NCBI RefSeq assembly: GCF_004005845.1
Contig: NZ_SADE01000001.1
Location: forward strand, 1,116,001 to 1,180,000
Direction of reading: 5' to 3'
DNA: 64,000 nucleotides
Origin: Hwanghaeella grinnelliae
GTDB lineage: Bacteria > Pseudomonadota > Alphaproteobacteria > UBA8366 > Aestuariispiraceae
Shown: piece by piece, positions 63,351-64,000 of the stretch
Position numbering within the stretch: the first letter of the stretch is position 1
How the letters are laid out: each line of letters starts with the position of its first letter
Notes under the pieces: model-generated
Seen by the model: only the letters and a program-made list of their open reading frames with translations
Databases searched by the model: none
What the model was told of the DNA's origin: nothing
Translations under genes and position numbers: made by a program

Positions 63351-64000
63351 CTATTGGGCGCGCCGGCGGCGTCGGCGGCGGGAATCGTCGCCGCCATCGC
63401 CGTCGGTTGCCTGTTTCGGTTCCGGCAATTCGACTTCTTTCCGCAGATTCGGAAAAGGCGCCGTCTTGTTCGGTATCGCCATCGCGTCGACGAAATGTTC
63501 CTGAAAGCGCGGTTCGACCGCGGTTTCGATTTTCTCGATGCGGGTAATGACTTCGCGGATCTCGTCGCGCGACTTCACATTCAGCAGGGCAATGCGCGCG
63601 CCGGTTCCGGCCGCGTTGCCGACCGAGGCGACCATGTCCAGCGGGCAATCGGGAATCAGGCCCAGAATCATGGCGTATTTCGTGTCGATATGGCTGCCGA
63701 AGGCGCCAGCCAGGACCACCCGCTCCGGGGGCTTGCCGATTTTGTCGATCAGCAGTTGCGCGCCGGCATAGAGGGCCGCCTTGGCCAACTGAATCGCGCG
63801 CACATCTGCTTGGGTGACGCGGATTTCCGGTTCGCCCCGATGCAGGACGTAGGAGAAGGTTCGCCCTTCCGGCACAATGCGGTCCGTCTTGGCCGCCAGG
63901 GACCCGTCGATGATGCCGTCCCGCGTGATCACACCGGCAAGGTACAGTTCCGCCATGACCTCGATGATACCGGAACCGCAAATGCCAGTGACGCCGGTGC
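63351..64000 (-). CDS. ASKHA-domain corrinoid-activation protein (RACo/RamA-like), 5' end outside window
   Basis: The frame is open to the right edge, so only the C-terminal part (about 215 residues) is seen. It has GICGSGIIEVMAELYLAG, the phosphate-2 loop of ASKHA ATPases in the DUF4445/RACo family, AGAFGSHIDTKYAMILGLIPD (adenosine loop) and GNAAGTGARIALLN. These proteins use ATP to reduce Co(II) corrinoid to Co(I) in methyltransferases. It lies upstream of the MetF-family gene. The ferredoxin-type domain expected at the N-terminus is beyond the window. Confidence 0.85.
   Translation of the reverse strand, partial: TGVTGICGSGIIEVMAELYLAGVITRDGIIDGSLAAKTDRIVPEGRTFSYVLHRGEPEIRVTQADVRAIQLAKAALYAGAQLLIDKIGKPPERVVLAGAFGSHIDTKYAMILGLIPDCPLDMVASVGNAAGTGARIALLNVKSRDEIREVITRIEKIETAVEPRFQEHFVDAMAIPNKTAPFPNLRKEVELPEPKQATDGDGGDDSRRRRRRRAQ

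Noticed and set aside
1-64000. tRNA, rRNA or CRISPR array
   Set aside because: I looked for tRNA T-arm patterns, rRNA-like conserved blocks and regularly spaced repeats in the gaps and found none.

Overview
The window reads as chromosomal DNA of a free-living, probably marine or aquatic alphaproteobacterium of the Rhodospirillales type. Support for this: high-GC coding DNA, an NDUFA12-family gene next to MlaD genes, a DUF2155 gene and an aroQ-accB-accC-aat run, a vitamin B12-dependent ribonucleotide reductase, and many transporters and enzymes for amines and quaternary ammonium compounds. Almost every base is coding. I see no rRNA, tRNA, IS element, prophage or CRISPR array. Species-level placement is not possible from the sequence alone.

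Layout. 0-8 kb: a left-edge fragment of a membrane protein with acyl-carrier-like segments, an FAD amine/amino-acid oxidoreductase, a TerB-like protein, a sugar O-methyltransferase coupled to a class III aminotransferase, then a PilZ gene followed by an ammonium transporter fused to a chemoreceptor signalling module. 8-20 kb: an orphan alpha/beta hydrolase, two divergent glutamine-synthetase-like ligases, small envelope proteins, a PuuB-like oxidase, a DMT exporter, alanine dehydrogenase and agmatinase. With the aminotransferase these could form an agmatine/putrescine-to-GABA nitrogen-scavenging set. 20-24 kb: nitroreductase, GNAT, rhomboid protease, SDR and acyl-CoA ligase. 24-34 kb: a six-gene DUF4129-DUF4350-MoxR-DUF58-SpoIIM-RDD operon facing two paralogous multi-pass membrane proteins, then NfeD-stomatin. 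34-42 kb: AbrB-type membrane protein, M14 deacylase, VOC protein, NrdJ with an upstream NrdR-box match, and a serine hydrolase.

42-49 kb: the conserved alphaproteobacterial block NDUFA12-mlaD-mlaD-methyltransferase-DUF2155-hypothetical-aroQ-accB-accC-aat. 49-62 kb: an accessory-looking stretch with AT-rich gaps. It holds a gamma-butyrobetaine-type dioxygenase, a THI5/NMT1-like protein without signal peptide, two LysE exporters, a WYL-type regulator, a CHASE-PAS-GGDEF diguanylate cyclase and small enzymes. A CTGACA-N6-TGTCAG palindrome occurs at two separate promoters here and may mark a small regulon. 62-64 kb: a DsrE-like periplasmic protein, then a MetF-family reductase downstream of an ASKHA-domain corrinoid-activating protein cut by the right edge. 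This is probably the end of a corrinoid-dependent methyl-transfer (demethylation) locus.

The most unusual item is the transporter-chemoreceptor fusion (5147-7588). It keeps both pore histidines and the PII-contact tail of Amt proteins and is preceded, 15 bases away, by a c-di-GMP-binding PilZ gene. This suggests a direct ammonium-to-motility sensor.
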